61,201 nucleotides of DNA from a virus. The notes below the pieces were generated by a model, which did no database searches, had not been told where the DNA came from, and worked only from the letters and a program-made list of their open reading frames with translations. The stretch spans positions 1-61,201 of the IMG/VR virus record IMGVR_UViG_3300042691_020681. One strand, given 5' to 3'. This document shows positions 7,394-15,898 of this stretch, piece by piece. Each line of letters opens with the position of its first letter. Within the stretch, counting starts at the first letter, position 1. The translations under genes were made by a program, and so were the position numbers.

Positions 7394-8173
7394 GTGGCAA
7401 GTACTTCTACGAATAAGCAGCCGCTCCTGGTTGACCGCCCATTGTTTGATTCCGTGCGTGTCACGACTCAGACGGTGGGTAGTCAAGCAGGTAATACGAT
7501 CTTCGTTCAGGGTGGCCAAGCTCCTTCCATCCTGGTGGACATGGATGCCGCCCTGGAAGAAGACAATAACAACGGCGGCGTGGTTGATTCAATCACCATT
7601 GTTCGTAATGATTACTACCGCGACGCCGATTACGTTGTTTCTAGCGGCACGTCTGGAACCGTAATCTCCTTGACCAGCGGTCAGGTTGTTCTCATCTTCA
7701 ATACTGGTGTTCTCACGACACCAGCTGCCAGTGGCTTTGGTTACTACACCTATACCGGTGCCACCACGCTGACTGGCGTTAATACTAGCCTTGTTTACTC
7801 TGGCGGCACCACTAGCGGTTTTAGCTACAACGGTGTCAGCTACGGCTATCAGCCAGAAGTAACTTTTGTCTTCTATCACACCCGTGGCACGACCACTCCG
7901 ATTCCTGCATCAGGTGATTACAAAGTTCTTTTTGCCAAGCAAGTACCGGCTAACACCCAGCGTGTTGATTGTTCGGATGTGATGCCGCAACTGGCTGCTC
8001 CTACCGTGGCAGCAGGCGACACGCTTGATCTATCTAACGGTGTTCCGCTGCGCAACCGTGGTGTGTACCTGGAGCGTGGGGATCGTATTTACGTTGGTGT
8101 GTTTGCAGACGGGCCTAACGTTTCTGGTTACACTCCTGGCGCCCATATCTACGCACAAGGCGGCTTCTTCTAA
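7394..8173 (+). CDS. virion structural protein (beta-rich)
   Basis: A 259-residue protein starting at GTG 7394. Residues 60-160 are Gly/Ser/Thr/Val-rich with alternating beta patterns, and the C-terminus has a jelly-roll-like pattern (GVYLERGDRIYVGVF). Codon bias is like the capsid genes. It sits three bases before the next gene. Likely a tail or neck structural component; no named family recognised. Confidence 0.55.
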   Translation: MASTSTNKQPLLVDRPLFDSVRVTTQTVGSQAGNTIFVQGGQAPSILVDMDAALEEDNNNGGVVDSITIVRNDYYRDADYVVSSGTSGTVISLTSGQVVLIFNTGVLTTPAASGFGYYTYTGATTLTGVNTSLVYSGGTTSGFSYNGVSYGYQPEVTFVFYHTRGTTTPIPASGDYKVLFAKQVPANTQRVDCSDVMPQLAAPTVAAGDTLDLSNGVPLRNRGVYLERGDRIYVGVFADGPNVSGYTPGAHIYAQGGFF

Positions 8174-8176
8174 ACC

Positions 8177-9739
8177 ATGGCCAAAAAGAGTGGAAGCTCT
8201 TTTGGGAACTTCAATCGGGCTGAGGTATTTGATCCTCGGCCTGTAAAACCAATCACAACCGAGTTCTCAAAAGGTTCGGTTCCTGATTCAATTTATGCTG
8301 TCAACCGCGAGTCGGCATGGTCACGCTGGCGTCGTGGTTACGAGATTGCAACAGCTTGTTTCTACGACAACTCATACGATTATCCTTTTACTTACCAGGT
8401 GCCCGTGCCATCTGGCACGCCCACAACCAGTGGTAATGTCCCGACTATTCCTGGTGTTTTCAAAGGATTCCCGACAAAGAATAAAGAATTTGGCATGCAC
8501 TGGGCTGGCGTGCGTGTGGCTGGCAGCCTACGGTTTGACAATGTTCGCGATAGCACTGGGGTGCGTGCTTCTATTGCTTCTGTCACTGAAGACGATAGTT
8601 TCTGGTACGTTAAATTGACAGGAAGTTGGAGTGTTAGCAACCCGCTCCCACCTCCGCTATACGTTGCTATCCCAGGTGTGCCAGGTGGATTGAAAGCAAT
8701 TAATGGCGAGATCCTGGAAGATCGCATTATTACTCCTGGTGGCGTACCAATCAACAGAGATACGATTGATCCAACAACACAGAAACGATATGGATACGTG
8801 TCTGCTGTTTTAGCAGATACAGATCCTTTCAATGGCATTCTCAAGATCCGTAAGGCAGGTTCTGTAGAAGCAACTCCAGACCGTGCTTTGGTGACACCTG
8901 CAACCAGGCCACCTAACGTTGGCCGCTTTTTGATGACCGGCACACGTTACTGCTGTTCTTGTCAGGATTTCAACCGACGTGATTATGGCTTTATGAGTTC
9001 GTTGAATAAAGTTTCCGACTCATTGAAAACCAAGTTTCCACGTACCAACGTGGCGACATTGAAGCCAGGTCGCTACGAGGTAATGACACTACGTGGTCAG
9101 GTGGATAACAACGCTATGACCAGTGCCACGGAAAACCGTGACATGAGGATCATTTCACCAGCACCGCAATACAACGTTCCACCAACTGTTACGCCAACCG
9201 TATCAACAAAACCCGGAGCAGCACGGGACAACCCCGGCGTGTTTCGTGATTTTGGTGCGATGTATACACGAAACACTTCAGACCCATCCTTACCAGGATC
9301 TAGGGCAGAAGGGATGCCAGATTACGGTGATTACTCTGCTACAAATAATGTCATCACATCGTTGACAGACACCTGGACCCCATTGCTAGATGAGATGCGT
9401 TATTGCAAACACATCTACGCTATGAAATATGAGGAAGGTGTATTTCCACCAGAACCATCTGACTTCCCCGTAGGCATTGAAAGTATGGTGGCATGGGAGC
9501 AAAAACTTGTAGATGAGACAGAAAGTGATCAAGTTGAAGCGCGTGCCGCAAATCTTCAACGAAGGTCCTTGTCCACCATGGACGTACCTCCCTATAACTG
9601 CCAGGCTCCCATGATGATGCCAATGATGCAGAAATTATTTAACGTTCCTTCTACGTTTGTAAGAATGGCTGGTTTTACGATGATTGATAAAAATGGGAAC
9701 AAGTACATTCCCGCTTCTGGTGAACGACCTGCTGTTTGA
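8177..9739 (+). CDS. large virion structural protein
   Basis: A 520-residue protein. It contains a Pro/Gly-rich N-terminal third and a Cys-rich motif near residues 258-261 (TRYCCSCQDF) that resembles the first half of a SWIM zinc knuckle but lacks the second CxH pair. The C-terminal 100 residues are acidic helices followed by a Met/Pro-rich segment. Adjacent genes are structural. Probably a tail or baseplate protein of a type shared by cyanophages; the function is not shown by the sequence. Confidence 0.55.
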   Translation: MAKKSGSSFGNFNRAEVFDPRPVKPITTEFSKGSVPDSIYAVNRESAWSRWRRGYEIATACFYDNSYDYPFTYQVPVPSGTPTTSGNVPTIPGVFKGFPTKNKEFGMHWAGVRVAGSLRFDNVRDSTGVRASIASVTEDDSFWYVKLTGSWSVSNPLPPPLYVAIPGVPGGLKAINGEILEDRIITPGGVPINRDTIDPTTQKRYGYVSAVLADTDPFNGILKIRKAGSVEATPDRALVTPATRPPNVGRFLMTGTRYCCSCQDFNRRDYGFMSSLNKVSDSLKTKFPRTNVATLKPGRYEVMTLRGQVDNNAMTSATENRDMRIISPAPQYNVPPTVTPTVSTKPGAARDNPGVFRDFGAMYTRNTSDPSLPGSRAEGMPDYGDYSATNNVITSLTDTWTPLLDEMRYCKHIYAMKYEEGVFPPEPSDFPVGIESMVAWEQKLVDETESDQVEARAANLQRRSLSTMDVPPYNCQAPMMMPMMQKLFNVPSTFVRMAGFTMIDKNGNKYIPASGERPAV

Positions 9740-9741
9740 TC

Positions 9742-9963
9742 ATGGCAAACTTTGGTGATGTTGTTGCATCAAACTTTATTTATTCACAGGAACAAATCGA
9801 TAGCCGTATCTACGGCGATAGCGAGATCTCATTTAGTGGTATCCCAACGGTCTACCACGCCGGCGATGTAGTACATCTGCCCTACGCCTCCGGTGAGACC
9901 TCGACCATGGAGGCGATTGGCCTGGCCTGGGCAGCGTTTGCCAGTGGAATCGGCCCGGAGTAA
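9742..9963 (+). CDS. small virion-operon protein, unknown
   Basis: A 73-residue protein whose ATG 9742 is two bases after the preceding stop; TTG 9736 is an alternative start. It is acidic, with a central SGIPTVYHAGD segment and an Ala-rich C-terminal helix. No family recognised; probably structural from context. Confidence 0.5.
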   Translation: MANFGDVVASNFIYSQEQIDSRIYGDSEISFSGIPTVYHAGDVVHLPYASGETSTMEAIGLAWAAFASGIGPE

Positions 9964-9976
9964 CATAATGTAAACT

Positions 9977-9998
9977 TATATTAGTCCCACAGGACTAA
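9977..9998 (+). promoter_or_regulatory. TATATT box running into a 7-bp stem-loop
   Basis: TATATT (9977-9982) overlaps TTAGTCC, which pairs perfectly with GGACTAA around CACA (9981-9998). It separates the virion operon from the recombinase-like gene and may be a promoter with a stem at the transcript's 5' end, or an operator. Confidence 0.35.
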
Positions 9999-10071
9999 TT
10001 AAGAAATCCTTTAGCCCTTGCGAGTTGGCACCACCGCTTCTTACGGTCGGGTTATCCAACTCATCTCAGCC

Positions 10072-10494
10072 ATGTCTCAAGCACCGCCTGTTGACCAGCG
10101 GATTGTGGATGAGTATTTCCAGCTGGCTTCTCAACGCAAAACAAAAGATGTCGCCTGGCTCTATGGAATGGTGGCGACCTATGGCCTCAAGCCCGATGAA
10201 CTCATCGGTTTTGATTGGGGTCCAGAAAACACCATCCATGTTCCCGGCAAAAAACGCATGATCCGCCCACTGCATCCACAGTGGGTTTTACTTTTTAACC
10301 TCAAAGAAAAACGGTCCTGCAAACTGCAAGACCGTTGGGACTCCATCTCCCGTTCTCTTTACGAAGCCATTGCCTACCAGGCAGTGCAGTACAACATCAC
10401 TGATCTGTTACTGGCGCATCGCATCCGCAAGAACTACTCTCGTTCCTTCAGGCAGCAACAGCTTTCTTCTCCTGCTTTTGCAGGTGCTTTCTGA
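10072..10494 (+). CDS. tyrosine-recombinase-like fragment
   Basis: A 140-residue protein (ATG 10072; an in-frame TTG 10018 would add 18 residues). The region around residues 35-75 (YGLKPDELIGFDW, then a positively charged strand and IRPLHPQW) matches the start of the integrase catalytic domain, where the first catalytic Arg and the R-x-V-P-L-H strand lie. A later segment, AHRIRKNYSRSF, loosely resembles the H-x-x-R box. The protein ends there, with no nucleophilic Tyr segment behind it, so it is probably truncated or repurposed. It lies tail to tail with an excisionase-like HTH gene. Medium-low confidence in the family. Confidence 0.45.
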   Translation: MSQAPPVDQRIVDEYFQLASQRKTKDVAWLYGMVATYGLKPDELIGFDWGPENTIHVPGKKRMIRPLHPQWVLLFNLKEKRSCKLQDRWDSISRSLYEAIAYQAVQYNITDLLLAHRIRKNYSRSFRQQQLSSPAFAGAF

Positions 10495-10666
10495 CTGCTG
10501 CTACATTCCAGCGATACCCGTCCCGTGAACGGGTCTCAGGGAAAGCTGCGAAGTGAGGACCGAGCTTCAGGGTGCCGTCATCACGGTACTTGAAGAGGGT
10601 CTCGCGGTCGATACCAAGGAGTTCTTCTGCTTGTTTGACAGAGACCCATCCGTTGGTTTTGGCCAT
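10448..10666 (-). CDS. excisionase-like helix-turn-helix DNA-binding protein
   Basis: A 72-residue basic protein. Residues 7-32 form a winged HTH of the MerR/excisionase type (WVSVKQAEELLG then RETLFKYRDDG), followed by a basic wing and a Lys-rich end. Such small proteins act as recombination directionality factors or repressors. It is convergent with, and overlaps by 47 bases, the recombinase-like gene. Its promoter region carries a palindrome (10693-10720), suggesting autoregulation. Confidence 0.65.
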   Translation of the reverse strand: MAKTNGWVSVKQAEELLGIDRETLFKYRDDGTLKLGPHFAAFPETRSRDGYRWNVAAVRKHLQKQEKKAVAA

Positions 10667-10692
10667 GGCGTAGAAAAAACGCGTACCTCAAT

Positions 10693-10720
10693 ACGGTATC
10701 GAGCTAGACAGGCTCGTCAA
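10693..10720 (-). promoter_or_regulatory. promoter with internal palindrome for the HTH gene
   Basis: Read on the minus strand, TTGACG (10720-10715) and TACCGT (10698-10693) are separated by 16 bases, 27 bases ahead of ATG 10666. CGAGC and GCTCG (10700-10704, 10712-10716), spaced by 7 bases, form a palindrome across the spacer, as an operator would. Confidence 0.45.
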
Positions 10721-10804
10721 GGTTCTTAACGGATATTTTCCGTTTCTGTTGTGGTTCTATACAAATGAGGCGAAATTAAAATAAGGTAACGGCAACTAAA
10801 GAGT

Positions 10805-11152
10805 ATGTTTGCAGACGAGCACGCGCCCCTCGCATTGCTGGTCGAAATCACTCCTAAGTTAGCAAAGAAACGTTTTAGAGAAGATATCTATAAAACCTGG
10901 GATTACAAATGCGCGTATTGCGAAGACGCAGCTACTAGCCTGGATCATATTGTTCCAAGGTTTAAGTCTGGCTCCAGCAGCAGGAATAACCTGGTTCCTG
11001 CCTGCCGGCGTTGCAATAGCAATAAAGCCAGCAGTGAAGTTGAATCCTGGTACTCACAGCAAGAATTCTTTACTCAGGCTAGGATGGAAAAAATTAAGTT
11101 CTGGATGGCCCAGGATCTTTTTGATCTGTTCAAGGACTTCATTGTTGCTTAA
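10805..11152 (+). CDS. HNH endonuclease
   Basis: A 115-residue protein with a complete HNH/zinc motif: CAYC (residues 37-40), the LDHIVPR core, the NLVPACRRCN loop and a following Lys-Ala. It has the compact form found in phages and mobile elements. It may be a free-standing homing nuclease or a packaging-associated HNH. It is separated from the recombinase/HTH pair by a 138-base gap with a possible TATACA box, and is followed by the large virion gene after 17 bases. Confidence 0.8.
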   Translation: MFADEHAPLALLVEITPKLAKKRFREDIYKTWDYKCAYCEDAATSLDHIVPRFKSGSSSRNNLVPACRRCNSNKASSEVESWYSQQEFFTQARMEKIKFWMAQDLFDLFKDFIVA

Positions 11153-11169
11153 TACCTTTGGTTTGATTG

Positions 11170-14100
11170 ATGGCGATCTCTACGCAGTACGGAACTAACC
11201 CTAATTTCTTCGGTCAAGAAGACTACAACGAAGCGATTAGGCAGGGCCATACTCCTGCGGAGATTCTGCAGTGGATGACTGCAAATACCGACAAGCTGCA
11301 GGGGCCTAACGTCCCTGGTGGCGGCGGTGTTTTTGATAACGTTCTTCGCTCTGTCATTGAAGAAGCAAATAATACACAGCCTGCTTCCACGGTTTACAGA
11401 AACTCTGGGATTAATCCCCAGATCATTCCTTTAGACATCACTGATCAGTATGATTTCACGCCTCGCCCCAGGGGTAGTGTTTCATACGCCAAGGATAAGA
11501 AAAGCTGGAACATAAACAAAGAAGCGACCGACTATAAAACGAACTATAGAACTGACTACTCTGCCAATAGACAGTCTGATTTTCCGACAGACGCCCGAAC
11601 CAATTATGTGCTTCCAGGCTTTTTGCCGACCAATCTTCCTACTGATCTCCCCACAACTTTAAGGACAGATTATCGAACAGATTACCCAACAGACACACAA
11701 AGAAAAGAAACATACAACGAGTTTGTTTGTTATATCAAAGTATTTGGTGCTTGTGTATATGGTGACAATGTAAAGAAAGAAAGATGGGTTAACGATAGCG
11801 AGCGTAACGCTGCAAACAGACAGTTAAACCAAACCAATGCCGCGTTAAATCAATCGAACGCGCAAACAAATACCAATAATGCCAATCAAAATACAGCTAA
11901 CTACAATCAAAATCTTCGCAATGAAAACGCTAACAGTCAGCTCCAAACTATTCGAGAAAAGTACACGGTTCTCAATACGGAGAACTCGAGGACAAATGCG
12001 GAAAACTACAGAATCAATGTTGAGAATCAAAAGTTAAACTACCAAGCTCAACAGTTAAATCAAAAACATCAAGAGTTAAATGACGAAAATTTAACTGTTA
12101 ATAGCAAGAACGAAGCTCTTAATAAGCTGTATGACAAAACAATTGCTCTTGCTTCCACCACTAAGGGAGGTGATTACGTTGCCCAACGTGATCAAATTAA
12201 ATATGATGATTTAATTGAAGCTGGCTTTAGCCCCAGTGAAGCAAAGGAGATTACCGATAATTTAAAAACAGAATTTAAACTCTTCTATCAAACGGAAAAA
12301 CTGCAGCCCTGGGATACTTCCTTGGGAGCAAAACCTCCCTACGGCACGTTTGATCCTGCGTATTACAAAGCACAAAATCCAACAGTTGTTGCTGCCTGGA
12401 ATCAAGCAGTTGCTAATGATGATCTTGATATTACTCAAAGGTACGGCGAAAATAATTTTTATTGGCAGCATTACACCACAACAGGCAAAAACCAGGGTCT
12501 CCGTGGCAACAAAGAAGAAGATATCGTTGCTGCCAACCGGTACACAGAAGCGGCCTTAACTGATAAGGAAATTCAGGACATTCGTGATCTACAGCTTGGT
12601 GTTAATTCCGACACAATTACTCAACGTCTGTTAAACATTCCGGAAGTCACTAATGAGTGGACCAAAGCTCGCCAGGGCGATCCCTACTGGACCAAGCTTG
12701 CCAAAGAGAAATATTTAGATCCCAACAAAGCAGAGGACTTTGCTGCGCTCTTCCGTTTATCGGAACGCCCAGAAGATAAACAGGTGGTGTTGACCTATAA
12801 CGTCAATGCTGGCACTGGCATCACTCAGCTTGAGGACGCTATCAACGAAGCAATCGGAGCTAAAGCTCAGGTTGACGTGAAAAAGTTTGCTGCTCTTAAC
12901 CAAACCATCTTGAAGGACACGATCCAACAGATGAAGAAGGTGAAGGCAGAACAGGAAATGATGAGTTTTTACCGTGGCTTCTCTGGTTTCTCAGAAGTCA
13001 TGGACATCAACAGAGAACTTGCTAACAGTCTGCTGGGGGATACGGGTGTTGGCGGCATCCTGTCCTACACCTCCGCTGGCAAGGCAGAAGAAGATCTGTT
13101 GGGCGCTCTGCAAAACGTCACTGGCATGCGCAGTAACGTTGCCTACAACTGGCAGCAGTGGTTTGACAGTGCCATCAAGGAGAAGTACGGCATTGATTAC
13201 TCAATGTTTGAACCCTTGGAAGAGAAGAAGGACATCATCACAGCATTTACCAGCACAACCAAGAAGCCTTTTGATGCCGCCACAGGGCAGTTCAATGCTG
13301 AGTTTTTAAAGTCGGCAGGATTTGACACGACTGAAAAACTGGTCACTTTCCTGGAGGGGCAAGGAGAAGAAGGTAAAACAATCCTTAACACCATTAAGGG
13401 TGATCCAGGTGACGGTGCGAAATCAATCCTGGTACCTATTCAGTCCCGACTTGAAGCTGATATTAAAACTTTAGATGAAACTAAAGAGCGCGGCCTTGCT
13501 GTTGCTTATCAGCTCGGTGATAAAACCGAGATGATGAATATTGAAGCTCAATTTGCTAGGAACTATATCGATGAATACCTGGTGCCAAGATTCAGTACAG
13601 CGCGTTCCATGGACGAGTTTGTGGAATACTTGGATGTCCGGCAAGAAGAGAAGAACCCGTTCCAAACGCAGGACACATATGACGCCATCAAGATGCTGGG
13701 CGAGCTGTACAGCAAGAAATATCTTGATGACATCAAACAACAAGGACCACGCTCATTTGATCCAAACTTCTACTTCAACCCAACGGGAGATGCTTCACGC
13801 GCTTCTGATTACGCCAAGCAGAAACAAACAGTAGAAGAGGATTGGGCTAAAGCAAAAGCAGGAGATCCCTACTGGACATCACAGGCCTATCGTTTTGGCA
13901 TTGATGTCAACAACAAGGCTGCTTTTGCACGTATGCATTTTGAGGTCAAAGGTCAAGGCCAAGGATACGACGCTGCTGATGACATCACCAATGCAAGCAA
14001 GATTAAGGACTACTTATATCAAACCGTCATCCCAGTGATGAAGGAAGAAGCCTTTAAATCTGATACGGTATTCGGTCAGTTCATCACACCAGAAGAGTTT

Positions 14101-14730
14101 GCTGACGAGATGTTGCGTGGCCTGGATCCAGCGCAAACACCAGATGCCTGGAAAGAATTGCTCCAGCGGTACGGTATTGCTGAGTTTGCCGGAACTATCG
14201 ATGAATTAAAACAATACATTGTTGAAACTTTGCGTACAGGTTCTGCCCAGGATATCCGAGAGCAGATCAAGTTCCTGAATGAGAAACGTCAGAAGCCCAC
14301 ACAAGAGATCCTTGGTGTTACGTACATTGATCGGCCTGAGGACTACAAAGATGAGATGGCAAAACCAACAACAGAGTTGTATGCCATCTTCCAAAAATCT
14401 GGATATCAAGGAACCGAAGATGAGTTCTACACCAACATGTTCCCTGACCTGGATCGTTCTGAACAAGTTCTTCTCACAAAGGCAGGTAGGGATGATGCAC
14501 TGAAAACATATGGCCTGGACCTGTCAGATCCATTTGCTTCTCTTGGTACCATCGAAAGTTTCTTCCCAGAAGATCAAAAAGAAGTTGATGAAGAAACAGC
14601 TAAAACTTCTGCGAAGGATTTCTATACAAGTTACTTTAAAATTGGAGAAGACGATGAGGAAGAACCGACCAAATCTAACGCTGGTCAAGCATTCCTTGGT
14701 GAGTTCACTTCCATGTTTAAAGGCCTCTGA
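11170..14730 (+). CDS. very large virion protein with Asn-rich heptad array
   Basis: A 1186-residue protein (ATG 11170; TTG 11167 is also in frame). In order: a globular start; residues 118-177 with repeated T-[DN]-Y/P-T-D units; residues 217-321 with about 15 seven-residue repeats of form xxLNxxN; then helical, acidic domains. Two related units contain [EQ]W.KA..GDPYWT (around residues 497 and 893), suggesting an internal duplication. The C-terminus is strongly acidic. Size and place suggest a tail-tube, tape-measure-like or long internal virion protein. No enzyme motif is seen and no family is recognised. Its stop overlaps the next ATG (TGATG). Confidence 0.65.
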   Translation: MAISTQYGTNPNFFGQEDYNEAIRQGHTPAEILQWMTANTDKLQGPNVPGGGGVFDNVLRSVIEEANNTQPASTVYRNSGINPQIIPLDITDQYDFTPRPRGSVSYAKDKKSWNINKEATDYKTNYRTDYSANRQSDFPTDARTNYVLPGFLPTNLPTDLPTTLRTDYRTDYPTDTQRKETYNEFVCYIKVFGACVYGDNVKKERWVNDSERNAANRQLNQTNAALNQSNAQTNTNNANQNTANYNQNLRNENANSQLQTIREKYTVLNTENSRTNAENYRINVENQKLNYQAQQLNQKHQELNDENLTVNSKNEALNKLYDKTIALASTTKGGDYVAQRDQIKYDDLIEAGFSPSEAKEITDNLKTEFKLFYQTEKLQPWDTSLGAKPPYGTFDPAYYKAQNPTVVAAWNQAVANDDLDITQRYGENNFYWQHYTTTGKNQGLRGNKEEDIVAANRYTEAALTDKEIQDIRDLQLGVNSDTITQRLLNIPEVTNEWTKARQGDPYWTKLAKEKYLDPNKAEDFAALFRLSERPEDKQVVLTYNVNAGTGITQLEDAINEAIGAKAQVDVKKFAALNQTILKDTIQQMKKVKAEQEMMSFYRGFSGFSEVMDINRELANSLLGDTGVGGILSYTSAGKAEEDLLGALQNVTGMRSNVAYNWQQWFDSAIKEKYGIDYSMFEPLEEKKDIITAFTSTTKKPFDAATGQFNAEFLKSAGFDTTEKLVTFLEGQGEEGKTILNTIKGDPGDGAKSILVPIQSRLEADIKTLDETKERGLAVAYQLGDKTEMMNIEAQFARNYIDEYLVPRFSTARSMDEFVEYLDVRQEEKNPFQTQDTYDAIKMLGELYSKKYLDDIKQQGPRSFDPNFYFNPTGDASRASDYAKQKQTVEEDWAKAKAGDPYWTSQAYRFGIDVNNKAAFARMHFEVKGQGQGYDAADDITNASKIKDYLYQTVIPVMKEEAFKSDTVFGQFITPEEFADEMLRGLDPAQTPDAWKELLQRYGIAEFAGTIDELKQYIVETLRTGSAQDIREQIKFLNEKRQKPTQEILGVTYIDRPEDYKDEMAKPTTELYAIFQKSGYQGTEDEFYTNMFPDLDRSEQVLLTKAGRDDALKTYGLDLSDPFASLGTIESFFPEDQKEVDEETAKTSAKDFYTSYFKIGEDDEEEPTKSNAGQAFLGEFTSMFKGL
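11818..12132 (+). repeat. heptad-coding repeat array (consensus xxLNxxN)
   Basis: This segment encodes about 15 consecutive seven-residue units, such as RQLNQTN, AALNQSN, TVLNTEN, QELNDEN and EALNKLY. The fourth position is almost always Asn and the seventh often Asn. Nucleotide copies are divergent, so the protein pattern, not recent DNA duplication, is what is conserved. Confidence 0.85.
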
Positions 14731-15029
14731 TGTCAGACAAACGAAGAAAAGCTGCAGCAGCGGCCAAGTTGGCAAAGGACAAAATGGCGTGCAACAAACC
14801 ACGCCGTACCCCTGGACACCCCACCAAATCACATGTGGTCAAAGCCTGCAAGGGAGGTGAGGAAAAAATCATCCGCTTCGGACAGCAGGGCGTAGAGGGT
14901 GCTGGTAAAAATCCCCAGACCGCTAAGGATAAAGCAAGGAAGAAGTCATATTACGCAAGGCACAACGCCCAAGATCCGAATCCGGACATCATGTCTGCCA
15001 GATACTGGTCGCACAAGGTAAAGTGGTGA
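14730..15029 (+). CDS. small basic conserved phage protein
   Basis: A 99-residue, Lys/Arg-rich protein coupled to the large virion gene (TGATG). It begins with an Ala/Lys helix, has CNKPRRTPGHPTKSH and IIRFGQQG motifs, and ends in a segment ending MSARYWSHKVKW. Very similar 'FGxxG...ARH...SAxYWxxKVKW' proteins are widespread in phages, usually annotated only as domains of unknown function. It may bind nucleic acid. Family recognised by pattern, function unknown. Confidence 0.75.
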   Translation: MSDKRRKAAAAAKLAKDKMACNKPRRTPGHPTKSHVVKACKGGEEKIIRFGQQGVEGAGKNPQTAKDKARKKSYYARHNAQDPNPDIMSARYWSHKVKW

Positions 15030-15047
15030 CGCCAACTCAACTCTGTC

Positions 15048-15173
15048 ATGGCAAAACCTAAGTCATCCTCATCCATCAAACTTGAGTCCAAGCCCAAGAA
15101 AACACGTCAAGGTCAAGGACAAAACAGTTTGCCTAATCACGGCCGTAAAAAAATGCGCGGTCAGGGTAAATAA
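15048..15173 (+). CDS. small Lys/Gln/Gly-rich basic protein
   Basis: A 41-residue protein starting at ATG 15048, full of Lys, Arg, Ser and Gly and ending KKMRGQGK. It lies 18 bases after the previous basic gene, and its stop codon is inside the loop of the following terminator. It may bind nucleic acids in the virion. No family identified. Confidence 0.6.
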   Translation: MAKPKSSSSIKLESKPKKTRQGQGQNSLPNHGRKKMRGQGK

Positions 15174-15186
15174 CACCCGCATTTTT
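15149..15186 (+). terminator. terminator enclosing a stop codon
   Basis: AAAAATGCG (15149-15157) pairs with CGCATTTTT (15178-15186), whose T-run would serve as the terminal U tract. The 20-base loop contains the TAA of the 41-residue gene. It ends the large virion transcript. Confidence 0.65.
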
Positions 15187-15197
15187 ATATGTGTAAT

Positions 15198-15222
15198 ATG
15201 GGAGTACTTGTTGTACTCCCAT
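15198..15222 (+). promoter_or_regulatory. 10-bp stem-loop overlapping the endolysin start codon
   Basis: ATGGGAGTAC pairs perfectly with GTACTCCCAT around TTGTT. The right arm ends inside ATG 15221 of the endolysin. A TAATAT -10-like box (15194-15199) runs into the stem. The hairpin would hide the start codon, so it may control lysis timing. Confidence 0.6.
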
Positions 15223-15874
15223 GTCCGATCTGCGGGAAGCTGTTGCTTTAATTCGCAAATATGAAGGCTTTAGCGAAAAAGCGTTCCCCGCTGATGACAC
15301 TGGGACTTATTCAATCGGTTACGGCACTCAATACTATCCTGATGGGTCTCCTGTTAAAGCAGGACAATGGTGCACCAAAGAAAAAGCACTTGAATACCTC
15401 ATCAAAGAAGTAAGGGCAATTCATGGCCTTCTGGCAGAATTAGATCTCCGCATTGATAATTCTGCTGAGCAAGCACTCATTTCCTTCATCCACTCGGTAG
15501 GCTGGAAGCCCTTCCTCTACAGCACCATCGTGGATTGCATCCAGCAGGATGACTGGGCTGGTGTCGCAGAGGAAATTACGCATTGGATTTTCGATGAGAA
15601 CCACAGGGTCATCGGTGGGTTAATTGATCGCCGTCGGGAAGAAGTGGAACTTCTGCTCCGTGAGATTGATGAAAACCCTTGGTGCTCAACTGAAGTGTTG
15701 ATGACTGCTTTCCGTAATTACACCGCAGCACCACATCAGGTACGTGCTATCCGCCAGCTGGAAGAAAGCATCAATCCATATGTGCTAGCGCAATTTGCTA
15801 ACGATTTCAAGGTAGATGAGGATCCTTGGAAACTGGACGACATCAAAGAAATAGAATCGTTATTCGCCAGCTAG
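15221..15874 (+). CDS. T4-type lysozyme (GH24 endolysin)
   Basis: A 217-residue protein. Residues 1-155 match phage GH24 muramidases: catalytic Glu15 in RKYEGF, an Asp at 25/26 and Thr36 in YSIGYGT form the Glu-Asp-Thr set, followed by the helical lobe with RRREEVELL. It hydrolyses the bond between MurNAc and GlcNAc in peptidoglycan. Residues 156-217 are an extra helical extension not usual in T4 lysozyme. There is no signal peptide, so it needs a holin for release. Translation may be restrained by the stem-loop over its start codon. Confidence 0.9.
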   Translation: MSDLREAVALIRKYEGFSEKAFPADDTGTYSIGYGTQYYPDGSPVKAGQWCTKEKALEYLIKEVRAIHGLLAELDLRIDNSAEQALISFIHSVGWKPFLYSTIVDCIQQDDWAGVAEEITHWIFDENHRVIGGLIDRRREEVELLLREIDENPWCSTEVLMTAFRNYTAAPHQVRAIRQLEESINPYVLAQFANDFKVDEDPWKLDDIKEIESLFAS

Positions 15875-15898
15875 CCTTAAAATAGTTTCATCGAAGCC

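Noticed and set aside
8177-9739. SWIM zinc finger in the large virion protein
   Set aside because: Only the first C-x-C half (CCSCQDF) is present; the C-x-H half is missing.
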